From contig NZ_PHHE01000001.1 in the NCBI RefSeq assembly GCF_002813455.1, positions 4,150,001 through 4,214,000 of the forward strand: a stretch of 64,000 bases of DNA, in the 5' to 3' direction. Shown piece after piece: positions 31,002-43,297 of this stretch (position 1 is the stretch's first letter; every line of letters starts with the position of its first letter). The translations under genes were made by a program, and so were the position numbers. This DNA is from Pseudomonas baetica (GTDB lineage Bacteria; Pseudomonadota; Gammaproteobacteria; Pseudomonadales; Pseudomonadaceae). The notes beneath the pieces were generated by a model. It did no database searches. It saw nothing but the letters and a program-made list of their open reading frames with translations, and was not told the origin of the DNA.

Positions 31002-31394
31002 ATGAGTATGCAGGACCCGTTAGCGGACATGCTAACTCGAATCCGTAATGCCCAGATGGCTGAAAAGTCTGTCGTAAGCATGCCGTCTTCCACGCTGAAG
31101 GTGGCTGTAGCAAAAGTCCTGAAGGACGAAGGTTACATTGCGGATTTTCAGATCACCACCGACGCTAAGCCGTCGTTGTCCATCTCGCTGAAGTACTTCG
31201 AAGGCCGTCCGGTTATCGAAGAAGTGAAGCGCGTTAGTCGTCCAGGCCTGCGTCAGTACAAGTCCGTTGAAGATCTGCCGAAAGTTCGTGGCGGTCTTGG
31301 CGTGTCTATCGTCTCCACCAACAAAGGTGTGATGACGGATCGTGCTGCGCGCGCTGCCGGTGTCGGCGGCGAAGTTCTTTGCACTGTGTTCTAA
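31002..31394 (+). CDS. rpsH: 30S ribosomal protein S8
   Basis: Primary 16S-binding protein and, in E. coli, the translational repressor of the spc operon. The 130-aa product begins [20 protein letters not shown] and ends GGEVLCTVF, both characteristic. RBS TAGGAG lies at a normal distance. It is the first gene after an internal promoter. Confidence 0.97.
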   Translation: MSMQDPLADMLTRIRNAQMAEKSVVSMPSSTLKVAVAKVLKDEGYIADFQITTDAKPSLSISLKYFEGRPVIEEVKRVSRPGLRQYKSVEDLPKVRGGLGVSIVSTNKGVMTDRAARAAGVGGEVLCTVF

Positions 31395-31406
31395 GGGGGG
31401 ATAAGC

Positions 31407-31940
31407 ATGTCTCGCGTCGCTAAGAACCCCGTTAAGCTGCCAGCCGGTGTCGAAGTAAAATTCGCAGGCCAACAGCTTTCGGTGAAGGGTGCCAAGGGTA
31501 CTCTTGAACTGAATATCCATTCGTCCGTTGAGATCGTTGAAGAAGCTGGTGAGCTGCGTTTCGCTGCTCGCAATGGCGATCAACAGACTCGCGCAATGGC
31601 CGGTACCACGCGTGCGTTGGTAAACAACATGGTCCAAGGCGTAAGCCAAGGCTTCGAGCGCAAGCTCCAGCTGGTCGGTGTTGGTTACAAAGCGCAAGCA
31701 AAAGGCACGGTTTTGAACCTTGCCCTTGGCTTCTCGCACCCAGTGGATTACGAACTGCCGGAAGGCATCACCGCTGAGACTCCTAGCCAGACCGATATCC
31801 TGATCAAGGGCATCGATAAGCAGCTGGTAGGTCAAGTGGCCGCTGAGATCCGCGACTTCCGTCCACCAGAGCCGTACAAAGGCAAAGGTGTGCGCTACGC
31901 GGACGAAGTCGTCCGTCGTAAAGAAGCCAAGAAGAAGTAG
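31407..31940 (+). CDS. rplF: 50S ribosomal protein L6
   Basis: Sits by the sarcin-ricin loop and factor-binding site. The 177-aa protein begins [18 protein letters not shown] and ends with the conserved [20 protein letters not shown]. It starts 12 nt after rpsH behind GGGGGG. Confidence 0.97.
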   Translation: MSRVAKNPVKLPAGVEVKFAGQQLSVKGAKGTLELNIHSSVEIVEEAGELRFAARNGDQQTRAMAGTTRALVNNMVQGVSQGFERKLQLVGVGYKAQAKGTVLNLALGFSHPVDYELPEGITAETPSQTDILIKGIDKQLVGQVAAEIRDFRPPEPYKGKGVRYADEVVRRKEAKKK

Positions 31941-31950
31941 GGCATAGCAA

Positions 31951-32301
31951 ATGACCGACAAAAAAGTTACTCGACTGCGTCGCGCTCGCAAAGCACGCCT
32001 GAAAATGCACGAACTCGAAGTCGTGCGTCTCTGCGTGTTCCGCTCGTCGCAGCACATCTACGCCCAGGTCATCTCGGCCGACGGCAACAAAGTCCTGGCA
32101 AGCGCCTCGACTTTGGATAAAGAACTGCGTGATGGCGCCACTGGCAACATCGACGCGGCCACAAAGGTTGGCCAGCTGGTCGCTACGCGTGCTAAGGCCG
32201 CTGGCGTCTCGCAAGTGGCTTTCGACCGCTCTGGCTTCAAGTACCATGGCCGCGTTAAAGCGCTGGCTGATGCTGCTCGTGAAGCTGGGCTGGAGTTCTA
32301 A
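31951..32301 (+). CDS. rplR: 50S ribosomal protein L18
   Basis: Binds 5S rRNA with L5. The 116-aa product has the basic N-terminus [15 protein letters not shown] and the C-terminal [22 protein letters not shown]. It lies 10 nt after rplF and 3 nt before rpsE. Confidence 0.97.
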   Translation: MTDKKVTRLRRARKARLKMHELEVVRLCVFRSSQHIYAQVISADGNKVLASASTLDKELRDGATGNIDAATKVGQLVATRAKAAGVSQVAFDRSGFKYHGRVKALADAAREAGLEF

Positions 32302-32304
32302 GTT

Positions 32305-32805
32305 ATGTCAAATAACGACCAAAAGCGCGACGAAGGCTACATTGAGAAGCTGGTTCAAGTTAACCGCGTAGCCAAAACCGTTAAAGGCGGCCGTATCTTC
32401 ACTTTCACCGCGTTGACCGTGGTTGGTGATGGTAAAGGGCGTGTTGGCTTCGGCCGTGGCAAGTCGCGTGAAGTGCCTGCTGCGATCCAGAAGGCAATGG
32501 AAGCTGCTCGCCGCAACATGATCCAAGTTGACCTGAACGGCACAACTCTGCAGTACGCAATGAAGTCCGCCCATGGCGCTTCGAAGGTGTACATGCAGCC
32601 TGCTTCTGAAGGTACCGGTATCATCGCTGGCGGCGCTATGCGTGCTGTCCTCGAAGTTGCTGGCGTTCAGAACGTTCTGGCCAAGTGCTACGGCTCGACT
32701 AACCCGGTAAACGTGGTTCACGCCACTTTCAAGGGTCTGAAAGCCATGCAATCTCCTGAGTCCATCGCTGCGAAGCGTGGCCTGACTGTCAAGGAGATCT
32801 TCTGA
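32305..32805 (+). CDS. rpsE: 30S ribosomal protein S5
   Basis: Accuracy protein at the mRNA entry; changes in its loop give spectinomycin resistance. The 166-aa protein has [20 protein letters not shown] in the N-terminal double-stranded-RNA-binding domain, with no evident alteration at the spectinomycin loop. It ends 2 nt before rpmD. Confidence 0.97.
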
Positions 32806-32807
32806 TC

Positions 32808-32984
32808 ATGGCTACCGTTAAAGTAACGCTGATCAAAAGCATGACCGGCCGCATCCCTAACCACAAATTGTGCGTTAAGGGTCTGGGTCTGCGTCGCATC
32901 GGTCACACTGTAGAAGTCCAGGATACTCCCGAGAATCGCGGGATGATCAACAAGGCTTACTACATGCTGCGTGTCGAGGGTTAA
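32808..32984 (+). CDS. rpmD: 50S ribosomal protein L30
   Basis: A 58-aa protein read from ATG 32808 to TAA 32984. It begins [15 protein letters not shown] and contains [14 protein letters not shown], matching L30, a small 23S-binding protein found in this position in gammaproteobacteria. It starts 2 nt after rpsE and ends 3 nt before rplO. Confidence 0.96.
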
Positions 32985-32987
32985 TCG

Positions 32988-33425
32988 ATGAAACTCAATG
33001 ATCTGAGTCCAGCGCCGGGTTCCCGTCGCGAAAAGCATCGTCCGGGCCGTGGTATCGGTAGCGGTTTGGGTAAGACTGGTGGCCGTGGCCACAAAGGTCA
33101 GACCTCCCGCTCCGGTGGTACCATCGCTCCAGGCTTTGAAGGCGGTCAACAGCCGCTGCATCGTCGCCTGCCGAAGTTCGGTTTCGTTTCCCTGAAAGCC
33201 ATGGACCGCGCAGAAGTGCGTCTGTCCGAGCTGGCTAAAGTGGAAGGCGACATCGTCACCGTGCAGTCCCTGAAAGATGCCAACGTGATCAACGTCAACG
33301 TACAGCGTGTGAAAATCATGCTGTCCGGTGAAGTGACTCGCGCTGTCACTATCGGCAAGGGAATCGGCGCCACCAAAGGTGCGCGTGCGGCTATCGAAGC
33401 AGCTGGCGGCAAGTTCGAGGAATAA
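32988..33425 (+). CDS. rplO: 50S ribosomal protein L15
   Basis: Late-assembly protein with an extended Gly/Arg-rich tail that threads 23S rRNA. The 145-aa product begins [22 protein letters not shown] and has [18 protein letters not shown]. Its stop codon is directly followed by the ATG of secY, so production of the translocon is tied to ribosome synthesis. Confidence 0.97.
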   Translation: MKLNDLSPAPGSRREKHRPGRGIGSGLGKTGGRGHKGQTSRSGGTIAPGFEGGQQPLHRRLPKFGFVSLKAMDRAEVRLSELAKVEGDIVTVQSLKDANVINVNVQRVKIMLSGEVTRAVTIGKGIGATKGARAAIEAAGGKFEE

Positions 33426-34754
33426 ATGGCTAAGCAAGGTGCTCTCTCTGCGCTCGGCAAAGGCGGTATGTCTGAACTCTGGGCTCGTCTGCGTTTTCTG
33501 TTCCTGGCGATTATCGTCTACCGAATAGGCGCACACATCCCGGTTCCAGGTATCAACCCGGACCGACTCGCAGACCTGTTTCGACAGAATGAGGGGACCA
33601 TTCTTAGCTTGTTCAACATGTTCTCCGGCGGCGCGCTGGAACGGATGAGCATCTTTGCACTGGGGATCATGCCGTACATTTCGGCATCGATCATCATGCA
33701 ATTGATGACCGCCGTCAGTCCGCAGCTGGAGCAGTTGAAGAAGGAAGGTGAAGCTGGCCGTCGCAAGATCAGCCAGTACACCCGCTACGGCACCGTCGTC
33801 CTCGCTCTCGTTCAGGCTATTGGCATGTCCATTGGTCTGGCGGGGCAGGGCGTTGCGTTCACTGGTGACTTTGGCTTCCATTTCGTCGCGGTATCCACTT
33901 TTGTGGCTGGTGCGATGTTCATGATGTGGCTGGGTGAGCAGATTACTGAGCGTGGTGTAGGTAACGGTATCTCGATGTTGATTTTTTCGGGTATCGTCGC
34001 CGGTCTTCCGAGAGCAATCGGGCAGTCTTTCGAGTCTGCGCGTCAGGGTGATATCAATATCTTCGCCCTGGTTGCCATCGGTTTGCTGGCAGTAGCGATT
34101 ATCGGTTTCGTGGTGTTCATTGAGCGTGGTCAGCGTCGTATTGCTGTTCACTACGCCAAGCGTCAGCAGGGTCGCAAGGTCTTCGCTGCGCAGACAAGCC
34201 ACTTGCCGCTGAAGGTGAACATGGCCGGTGTTATTCCGGCTATTTTCGCGAGCAGCATTTTGCTGTTCCCGGCTTCGCTGGGTGCCTGGTTTGGTCAGTC
34301 TGAAGGTATGGGCTGGTTGCAGGACATCTCGCAGTCGATCGCTCCTGGTCAGCCGTTGAATATTCTGCTGTTTAGTGCAGGGATTATTTTCTTCTGCTTC
34401 TTCTATACGGCGTTGATGTTCAATCCGAAAGACGTAGCGGAAAACCTGAAGAAGTCCGGTGCCTTTATTCCGGGCATCCGTCCAGGTGAGCAGTCTGCGC
34501 GCTACATTGATGGCGTTCTGACCCGCTTGACCATGTTCGGTGCTCTTTACATGACGGCCGTGTGTCTGTTGCCCCAATTCCTGGTGGTTGCAGCAAACGT
34601 TCCGTTCTACCTTGGCGGGACCTCGTTGCTGATCGTCGTCGTGGTTGTGATGGACTTCATGTCCCAAGTACAATCGCACCTCGTTTCGCACCAGTACGAA
34701 TCCCTGATGAAGAAAGCCAACCTGAAGGGTTACGGCAGCGGCATGTTGCGCTGA
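33426..34754 (+). CDS. secY: Preprotein translocase subunit SecY
   Basis: Forms the protein-conducting channel of the inner membrane with SecE and SecG. The 442-aa protein has ten predicted membrane helices. Family motifs include the plug-side [31 protein letters not shown] region and the cytoplasmic loop AKRQQGRK for SecA and ribosome docking. It starts immediately after the rplO stop codon with GAGG as binding site. A 27-nt gap leads to rpmJ. Confidence 0.97.
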   Translation: MAKQGALSALGKGGMSELWARLRFLFLAIIVYRIGAHIPVPGINPDRLADLFRQNEGTILSLFNMFSGGALERMSIFALGIMPYISASIIMQLMTAVSPQLEQLKKEGEAGRRKISQYTRYGTVVLALVQAIGMSIGLAGQGVAFTGDFGFHFVAVSTFVAGAMFMMWLGEQITERGVGNGISMLIFSGIVAGLPRAIGQSFESARQGDINIFALVAIGLLAVAIIGFVVFIERGQRRIAVHYAKRQQGRKVFAAQTSHLPLKVNMAGVIPAIFASSILLFPASLGAWFGQSEGMGWLQDISQSIAPGQPLNILLFSAGIIFFCFFYTALMFNPKDVAENLKKSGAFIPGIRPGEQSARYIDGVLTRLTMFGALYMTAVCLLPQFLVVAANVPFYLGGTSLLIVVVVVMDFMSQVQSHLVSHQYESLMKKANLKGYGSGMLR

Positions 34755-34781
34755 GTACCCATAAGGTTCGAGGAGTTGGTG

Positions 34782-34898
34782 ATGAAAGTTCGTGCATCGG
34801 TGAAAAAGCTGTGCCGTAACTGCAAGATTATTCGCCGCGAAGGTGTTGTTCGAGTAATTTGCAGCGCGGAACCGCGTCACAAACAGCGCCAAGGCTGA
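34782..34898 (+). CDS. rpmJ: 50S ribosomal protein L36 (zinc form)
   Basis: A 38-aa protein beginning [15 protein letters not shown]. It is the C+ form: Cys11, Cys14, Cys27 and His33 can bind zinc. Such forms are often backed up under zinc limitation by a zinc-free paralogue elsewhere. The ATG at 34782 follows GAGGAG. A strong hairpin follows. Confidence 0.96.
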
Positions 34899-34916
34899 GT
34901 GTGATTGTGCTTCAAG

Positions 34917-34946
34917 CCCGGTAGCTAGTGCGCTACCGGGTTGATT
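34917..34946 (+). terminator. Hairpin after rpmJ, probable terminator
   Basis: A stem CCCGGTAGC/GCTACCGGG with a 6-nt loop is followed by TTGATTATTTGTTATT. The T-rich tail coincides with the -35 box of the next promoter. Confidence 0.72.
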
Positions 34947-34969
34947 ATTTGTTATTACAGCGATATTAT
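34941..34969 (+). promoter_or_regulatory. Sigma70-type promoter of the alpha operon
   Basis: A -35 TTGATT (34941-34946), a 17-bp spacer and a -10 TATTAT (34964-34969), about 60 bp before rpsM. The leader 34976-35028 is where the S4-binding pseudoknot lies in enterobacteria; no such fold was modelled here. Confidence 0.75.
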
Positions 34970-35028
34970 CTCGCGCCCTATTTCTTGGCTTCCGGGGCGT
35001 AGGTAGCTGTCAATTGGAGTCCCACTGA

Positions 35029-35385
35029 ATGGCCCGTATTGCAGGCGTTAACATTCCAGATAACAAGCATACTGTTATCTCGCTGACCTACATCTATGGT
35101 GTTGGTCGCACTACTGCGCAGAAGATCTGTGCAGTGACTGGGGTAAACCCAGCAGCAAAGATCAAAGATCTGAGCGACGAGCAAATTGAACAGCTGCGTG
35201 GCGAAGTGGCGAAGTTCACCACTGAAGGTGACCTGCGTCGCGAAATCAACATGAAAATCAAGCGCTTGATGGACCTCGGTTGCTATCGCGGTCTGCGTCA
35301 TCGTCGCGGTCTTCCAGTGCGCGGTCAGCGTACCAAGACCAACGCGCGTACCCGTAAAGGTCCGCGTAAGCCGATCCGCAAGTAA
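35029..35385 (+). CDS. rpsM: 30S ribosomal protein S13
   Basis: Head protein that bridges to the large subunit and touches P-site tRNA with its C-terminal tail. The 118-aa product begins [24 protein letters not shown] in the family pattern and ends with the basic [17 protein letters not shown]. It is the first gene of the alpha operon. Confidence 0.97.
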   Translation: MARIAGVNIPDNKHTVISLTYIYGVGRTTAQKICAVTGVNPAAKIKDLSDEQIEQLRGEVAKFTTEGDLRREINMKIKRLMDLGCYRGLRHRRGLPVRGQRTKTNARTRKGPRKPIRK

Positions 35386-35415
35386 TCGCCCCAGCGAATC
35401 GACAGGAATTTAATC

Positions 35416-35805
35416 ATGGCAAAACCTGCTGCTCGTCCTCGTAAAAAAGTTAAAAAGACAGTGGTTGATGGCATCGCCCACATCCATGCATCTTTTAACA
35501 ACACCATCGTGACCATTACCGACCGTCAAGGTAACGCTCTTTCCTGGGCTACCTCTGGTGGTTCGGGTTTCCGCGGTTCCCGCAAGTCCACCCCGTTTGC
35601 TGCTCAAGTAGCTGCTGAACGTGCTGGTCAAGCTGCGCTGGAATATGGCCTGAAAAACCTCGACGTAAACGTCAAAGGTCCAGGTCCAGGTCGTGAATCC
35701 GCAGTCCGCGCTTTGAACGGCTGTGGCTACAAGATCGCCAGCATCACCGACGTGACGCCAATCCCGCACAACGGGTGCCGTCCGCCGAAGAAGCGCCGCG
35801 TGTAA
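35416..35805 (+). CDS. rpsK: 30S ribosomal protein S11
   Basis: Platform protein near the E-site codon. The 129-aa product contains [20 protein letters not shown] and ends [16 protein letters not shown], both diagnostic. It is 30 nt after rpsM. Confidence 0.97.
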   Translation: MAKPAARPRKKVKKTVVDGIAHIHASFNNTIVTITDRQGNALSWATSGGSGFRGSRKSTPFAAQVAAERAGQAALEYGLKNLDVNVKGPGPGRESAVRALNGCGYKIASITDVTPIPHNGCRPPKKRRV

Positions 35806-35823
35806 TCCAGGAGATTGTAAAGA

Positions 35824-36444
35824 ATGGCTCGTTACATTGGTCCAAAATGCAAACTCGCTCGTCGCGAAGGCACCGATCTCTTCCTGAAGAGCGGCGTGCG
35901 CGCGATCGAATCGAAGTGCAACATTGAAGCAGCACCTGGTATCCACGGCCAACGCCGCGGTCGCCAGTCCGATTACGGCACCCAACTGCGTGAAAAGCAG
36001 AAGGTCCGTCGTATCTATGGCGTTCTCGAGCGTCAGTTCAGCGGCTACTACAAAGAAGCTGCTGGCAAGAAAGGTGCAACCGGTGAAAACCTGCTGCAAC
36101 TGCTCGAATGCCGTCTGGACAACGTTGTATACCGTATGGGCTTTGGTTCGACTCGTGCCGAATCCCGTCAGCTGGTATCGCACAAGTCGATCAGCGTTAA
36201 CGGTCAGACCGTAAACGTTCCGTCGTATCAGGTTCGTGCTGGTGACGTGGTTGCAGTTCGCGAGAAAGCAAAAAACCAACTTCGCATTGTCCAAGCTCTC
36301 GATCTGTGTGCCCAACGTGGCCGCGTAGAATGGGTAGAAGTAGACACTGAGAAGAAGTCGGGCGTTTTCAAGAACGTTCCTGCTCGCAGTGATCTGTCCG
36401 CCGACATCAACGAAAGCCTGATTGTCGAGCTCTACTCCAAGTAA
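35824..36444 (+). CDS. rpsD: 30S ribosomal protein S4
   Basis: Assembly-initiating 16S-binding protein and, in E. coli, the translational repressor of the alpha operon. The 206-aa protein has the S4 RNA-binding domain ([20 protein letters not shown] and following). The N-terminus lacks a zinc-binding cysteine cluster: only two Cys occur in the first 42 residues. It lies 18 nt after rpsK. Confidence 0.97.
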   Translation: MARYIGPKCKLARREGTDLFLKSGVRAIESKCNIEAAPGIHGQRRGRQSDYGTQLREKQKVRRIYGVLERQFSGYYKEAAGKKGATGENLLQLLECRLDNVVYRMGFGSTRAESRQLVSHKSISVNGQTVNVPSYQVRAGDVVAVREKAKNQLRIVQALDLCAQRGRVEWVEVDTEKKSGVFKNVPARSDLSADINESLIVELYSK

Positions 36445-36466
36445 GGGCTAGAAAATAGGTGCATCC

Positions 36467-37468
36467 ATGCAGATTTCGGTAAATGAGTTCCTGACACCCC
36501 GCCACATTGATGTGCAGGTTGTCAGTCCAACCCGCGCCAAGATCACTCTCGAGCCTCTCGAGCGTGGTTTTGGCCACACCCTGGGCAACGCGCTGCGACG
36601 CATCCTGTTGTCCTCAATGCCCGGCTGCGCAGTAGTCGAGGCCGAGATTGACGGTGTGCTCCACGAGTACAGCGCCATCGAAGGTGTACAGGAAGACGTA
36701 ATTGAAATCCTGTTGAACCTTAAAGGTCTGGCCATCAAGCTGCACGGTCGTGACGAAGTTACGCTGACCTTGTCGAAGAAGGGTTCGGGGGTGGTTACCG
36801 CTGCCGATATTCAGCTGGATCATGATGTCGAGATCGTTAATCCCGATCACGTAATCGCTAACCTGGCGTCTAACGGCGCCCTGAACATGAAGCTCACCGT
36901 AGCTCGTGGTCGTGGTTATGAACCAGCCGACTCGCGTCAGAGCGATGAAGACGAAAGCCGCAGCATCGGTCGCTTGCAGCTTGACTCTTCGTTCAGCCCG
37001 GTTCGCCGTATCGCATACGTGGTGGAAAACGCCCGTGTCGAGCAGCGTACCAACCTGGACAAGCTGGTTATTGATCTGGAAACCAACGGTACTCTGGATC
37101 CTGAAGAGGCTATCCGCCGCGCTGCAACCATTCTGCAACAGCAGTTGGCTGCGTTCGTCGATCTCAAAGGTGACAGTGAGCCAGTGGTTGTCGAGCAGGA
37201 AGACGAGATCGATCCGATCCTGCTTCGCCCGGTTGACGATCTGGAACTGACTGTACGTTCGGCTAACTGCCTTAAGGCGGAAAACATCTACTACATCGGT
37301 GACCTGATTCAGCGTACCGAAGTAGAGCTGTTGAAGACTCCGAACCTTGGCAAGAAATCCTTGACTGAAATCAAGGACGTTCTGGCCTCCCGCGGTCTGT
37401 CCCTCGGCATGCGCCTCGACAACTGGCCGCCTGCAAGTCTTAAGAAGGACGACAAGGCGACTGCCTGA
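36467..37468 (+). CDS. rpoA: DNA-directed RNA polymerase subunit alpha
   Basis: Dimerises to nucleate RNA polymerase assembly; its C-terminal domain binds UP elements and activators. The 333-aa protein has the N-terminal assembly domain ([20 protein letters not shown]), a flexible linker near 233-247 and the C-terminal domain with [16 protein letters not shown]. All are the usual length. It sits between rpsD and rplQ as in most bacteria. Confidence 0.98.
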   Translation: MQISVNEFLTPRHIDVQVVSPTRAKITLEPLERGFGHTLGNALRRILLSSMPGCAVVEAEIDGVLHEYSAIEGVQEDVIEILLNLKGLAIKLHGRDEVTLTLSKKGSGVVTAADIQLDHDVEIVNPDHVIANLASNGALNMKLTVARGRGYEPADSRQSDEDESRSIGRLQLDSSFSPVRRIAYVVENARVEQRTNLDKLVIDLETNGTLDPEEAIRRAATILQQQLAAFVDLKGDSEPVVVEQEDEIDPILLRPVDDLELTVRSANCLKAENIYYIGDLIQRTEVELLKTPNLGKKSLTEIKDVLASRGLSLGMRLDNWPPASLKKDDKATA

Positions 37469-37510
37469 TCGTCGTAATCACCGAACGTAGTGTTTGGTAA
37501 GGAATGAACC

Positions 37511-37897
37511 ATGCGTCATCGTAAAAGTGGTCGTCACCTGAGCCGCACCAGCTCGCACCGCAAGGCCATGTTCCAAAACATGGCGGTGTCGCTGTTCGAG
37601 CACGAGCTGATCAAAACTACTCTGCCAAAAGCCAAAGAACTGCGCCGCGTTGCCGAGCCGCTGATCACTCTGGCCAAGACAGACAGCCTGGCTAACCGCC
37701 GTCTGGCATTCGACCGTACTCGTTCGAAAGCTATCGTTGGTAAGCTCTTCAACGACCTGGGCAAGCGTTACGCTACCCGTGAGGGTGGCTACCTGCGCAT
37801 CCTCAAGTGCGGTTTCCGTGCTGGCGACAACGCGCCTATGGCGTACGTCGAGTTGGTTGATCGTGCTACTGCTGGCGAAGCTGTATCCGCCGAGTAA
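37511..37897 (+). CDS. rplQ: 50S ribosomal protein L17
   Basis: Large-subunit protein near the tunnel exit. The 128-aa product begins [20 protein letters not shown] and carries [14 protein letters not shown]. It is the last gene of the ribosomal supercluster and is followed by a terminator. Confidence 0.97.
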
Positions 37898-37917
37898 GAC
37901 GTCAGTCTGAAACGAAG

Positions 37918-37942
37918 AACCGGGCCTAGTGCCCGGTTTTTG
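37918..37942 (+). terminator. Terminator of the alpha operon
   Basis: A stem AACCGGGC/GCCCGGTT with a 5-nt loop is followed by TTTTG. The 194 bp from here to katA carry no gene; a katA promoter must lie in this AT-rich interval. Confidence 0.9.
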
Positions 37943-38136
37943 TGTCTGCAAAAAAATGATTGGTTCGTACAAGCATCTGACATTGTTCTGTTGTCACTAT
38001 GTGCCGGTAAACATAATTAGTAATTATCTATCGACGCCTGCAAGTTAATGAATTTGTGGCTGATACATTGATGATCAATACTTCCCACCAAGCCGATTAG
38101 CCGGCAGTTTCAAGTCTGACAGAGGAATAAGACCGT

Positions 38137-39591
38137 ATGAGCCAGATCAAAACGCTTACGACCGCCAGTGGCGCACCTGTCGCCGATAACCAGAATTCTC
38201 GCTCCGCGGGCCCCCGTGGCCCGTTGCTGCTCGACGATTTTCATCTGATCGAGAAGCTCGCCCATTTCAACCGCGAAAACATTCCAGAGCGCCGCGTACA
38301 CGCAAAAGGTTCGGGTGCTTACGGTACGTTCACTGTGACTCGCGATATCAGCGAATACACCAGCGCCAAGCTGTTCGAATCTGTTGGCAAGCAAACACCG
38401 ACCTTTCTGCGTTTCTCTACGGTTGGCGGTGAGCGCGGTTCGGCAGACACCGAACGCGATCCACGTGGCTTTGCGCTGAAGTTCTATACCGAGGAAGGCA
38501 ACTGGGACATCGTCGGCAACAATACGCCCGTGTTCTTCATCCGCGATCCGTTGAAGTTTCCGGACTTCATTCACACGCAAAAACGCCTGCCGCAAAGCAA
38601 CCTGAAAAGCGCGCAGATGATGTGGGATTTCTGGTCGCATTCGCCTGAGGCGCTGCACCAGGTCACGATTCTGTTCTCCGATCGCGGCATTCCTGATGGC
38701 TACCGTCACATGCATGGCTTCGGCAGCCACACTTACAGCCTGATCAGTGCCAAAGGTGAGCGTCACTGGGTGAAGTGGCATTACAAAACCAAGCAAGGGA
38801 TCAAGAACCTGGCGCCGGCGGATGCTGCGCGTCTGGCAGGCACCGACCCGGACTACGCTCAGCGTGATCTGTTCGAGGCAATCGAGCGTGGTGACTTCCC
38901 GAAATGGCGTGTGTGCATCCAGATCATGACCGAAGCTCAGGCAGCGGCGCATTACGAGAACCCGTTTGACGTGACCAAGACCTGGTCGCAGAAGGAGTTT
39001 CCGTTGATCGAAGTGGGTGAGTTGGAGCTGAACCGCAACCCGCAGAACTACTTCGCTGAAGTTGAACAAGCGGCGTTCGGCCCAAGCAATATGGTGCCAG
39101 GTGTTGGTCTGTCGCCAGATCGTATGCTGCAAGGTCGCGTATTCGCTTATGCCGATGCCCACCGCTACCGTGTCGGCACCAATCACCAGCAACTGCCGGT
39201 GAATGCCCCGCGTAGTCCGGTGAATACCTATCAGCGCGATGGTTCGATGGCTTTTGGCAGCAACGGTGGGGCAGCGCCTAACTACGAGCCGAACAGCTAC
39301 GTCGAATCGCCAAAGCAAGCTCCGCGCTATGCCGAGCCAGCGCTGGCCCTGAGTGGATCGGCCGATCGCTACGATCACCGCGAAGACACCGATTACTACA
39401 GCCACGCCGGTGCGCTGTTCCGTTTGATGAACGATGAGCAAAAAGCGCTTCTGGTCAGCAACATCGCAGGCGCCATGAGCGGTGTTTCGCCTGACGTTGT
39501 CGACCGTCAGTTGCAGCATTTCTACAAGGCCGATCCGGCGTATGGAGAAGCAATCGCAAAGCTGCTCGACGTAGAGCTTAACGAAGTCTAA
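38137..39591 (+). CDS. katA: Monofunctional heme catalase KatA
   Basis: Decomposes hydrogen peroxide to water and oxygen. The 484-aa length places it among small-subunit catalases. By alignment to bovine catalase the catalytic residues are His55 (in RVHAKGSG) and Asn128 (in VGNNTPVF). The proximal heme ligand is Tyr338 ([12 protein letters not shown]). There is no signal peptide, so it is cytoplasmic. The symbol rests on synteny (rplQ-katA-ferritin-uvrA as in P. aeruginosa). RBS AGAGGAA lies before the ATG, and a terminator follows. I could not find a convincing OxyR site. Confidence 0.93.
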   Translation: MSQIKTLTTASGAPVADNQNSRSAGPRGPLLLDDFHLIEKLAHFNRENIPERRVHAKGSGAYGTFTVTRDISEYTSAKLFESVGKQTPTFLRFSTVGGERGSADTERDPRGFALKFYTEEGNWDIVGNNTPVFFIRDPLKFPDFIHTQKRLPQSNLKSAQMMWDFWSHSPEALHQVTILFSDRGIPDGYRHMHGFGSHTYSLISAKGERHWVKWHYKTKQGIKNLAPADAARLAGTDPDYAQRDLFEAIERGDFPKWRVCIQIMTEAQAAAHYENPFDVTKTWSQKEFPLIEVGELELNRNPQNYFAEVEQAAFGPSNMVPGVGLSPDRMLQGRVFAYADAHRYRVGTNHQQLPVNAPRSPVNTYQRDGSMAFGSNGGAAPNYEPNSYVESPKQAPRYAEPALALSGSADRYDHREDTDYYSHAGALFRLMNDEQKALLVSNIAGAMSGVSPDVVDRQLQHFYKADPAYGEAIAKLLDVELNEV

Positions 39592-39602
39592 ACGAGAAGC
39601 AG

Positions 39603-39628
39603 AACCGCCCGCATTAAGGGCGGTTTTT
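39603..39628 (+). terminator. Terminator after katA
   Basis: A stem AACCGCCC/GGGCGGTT with a GCATTAA loop is followed by TTTG. The ferritin gene downstream is therefore probably transcribed on its own. Confidence 0.88.
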
Positions 39629-39741
39629 GCGTTATTTAGGCTGCTTTTCTCAGAATATCTTCGCTTTTATTGCGCAAAGTGGGTGACCTTACAGTCGGCT
39701 TGGTTCAAACTACAGACTTTCAAGCAGGGAGATGTAGGGCG

Positions 39742-40206
39742 ATGCAAGGCCACCCAGACGTTATCGATTACCTCAACACGTTGCTGACCGGCGAACTGGC
39801 CGCGCGTGACCAATATTTCGTTCATTCGCGGATGTATGAGGACTGGGGGTTCACCAAGCTCTACGAGCGAATCAACCACGAGATGGAAGAAGAAGCCGGT
39901 CACGCTGATGCGTTGATGCGCCGGATTCTGATGCTAGAAGGCACGCCGCGCATGCGTCCGGATGATCTGGATGTCGGCACCACTGTGCCTTCGATGCTCG
40001 AAGCAGATCTGCGTCTTGAGTACAAAGTTCGCGCCGCGCTGTGCAAAGGCATCGAGCTGTGCGAACAGCACAAAGACTATGTCAGCCGTGAGATCCTGCG
40101 GATTCAGCTGAACGACACCGAAGAAGATCATACTTACTGGCTGGAAAAGCAGTTGGGCCTGATCAAACTGATCGGTCTCGAGAACTATCTGCAATCGCAC
40201 ACCTGA
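39742..40206 (+). CDS. ftnA: Ferritin FtnA (bacterioferritin-like, heme ligand missing)
   Basis: Iron-storage protein expected to form a 24-subunit shell that oxidises and stores iron. The 154-aa form starts at ATG 39742 ([15 protein letters not shown]); a longer open frame upstream has no homology. Diiron ligands are seen at Glu18, Glu51, His54, Glu93, Glu127 and His130. The position of the heme-binding Met52 of true bacterioferritin is Ala52 ([11 protein letters not shown]), so heme binding between subunits is unlikely. The P. aeruginosa protein in this locus, first called BfrA, is the same type. It is next to katA, linking iron storage and peroxide defence. Confidence 0.9.
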   Translation: MQGHPDVIDYLNTLLTGELAARDQYFVHSRMYEDWGFTKLYERINHEMEEEAGHADALMRRILMLEGTPRMRPDDLDVGTTVPSMLEADLRLEYKVRAALCKGIELCEQHKDYVSREILRIQLNDTEEDHTYWLEKQLGLIKLIGLENYLQSHT

Positions 40207-40219
40207 TTGCAAAAGATAC

Positions 40220-40259
40220 AAAAAAGCCCCTGTCACTGATGAAGTGACAGGGGCTTTTT
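40220..40259. terminator. Bidirectional terminator between ftnA and uvrA
   Basis: A perfect 17-bp stem from 40221-40237 to 40243-40259 is closed by GATGA. It has A-tracts on the left and T-tracts on the right, so it can end transcripts from both convergent genes. Confidence 0.92.
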
Positions 40260-40271
40260 CATGCTCGGCGT

Positions 40272-43106
<2,835 letters not shown>

Positions 43107-43297
43107 AGTGGCCTCGCTCGGCGGGCGTCGAAAACGTAGGAGTATACGGGCAAATACTGGATGGATGCACACTATCAAGCGAAGCGTTTTTTGCCGTGCA
43201 TGAAGAGTGTTTCATCTATACGCGTCATAGCGTCGCGATATACCCCGTCTCTCGATGTGACTGGTAGAATCGCCGCCGGTTCACATGAGGTTTTTCC

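Noticed and set aside
37981..38040. Possible OxyR binding site upstream of katA (CTAT at 37997 with AT-rich tetranucleotides)
   Set aside because: Only one of the four spaced tetranucleotides fits the ATAG/CTAT pattern; the others (TAAA, AGTA) do not.
43107..43297. LexA (SOS) box between uvrA and the MFS gene
   Set aside because: TACTGGATGGATGCACACT has only half of the CTG-N10-CAG pattern. No full site was found.
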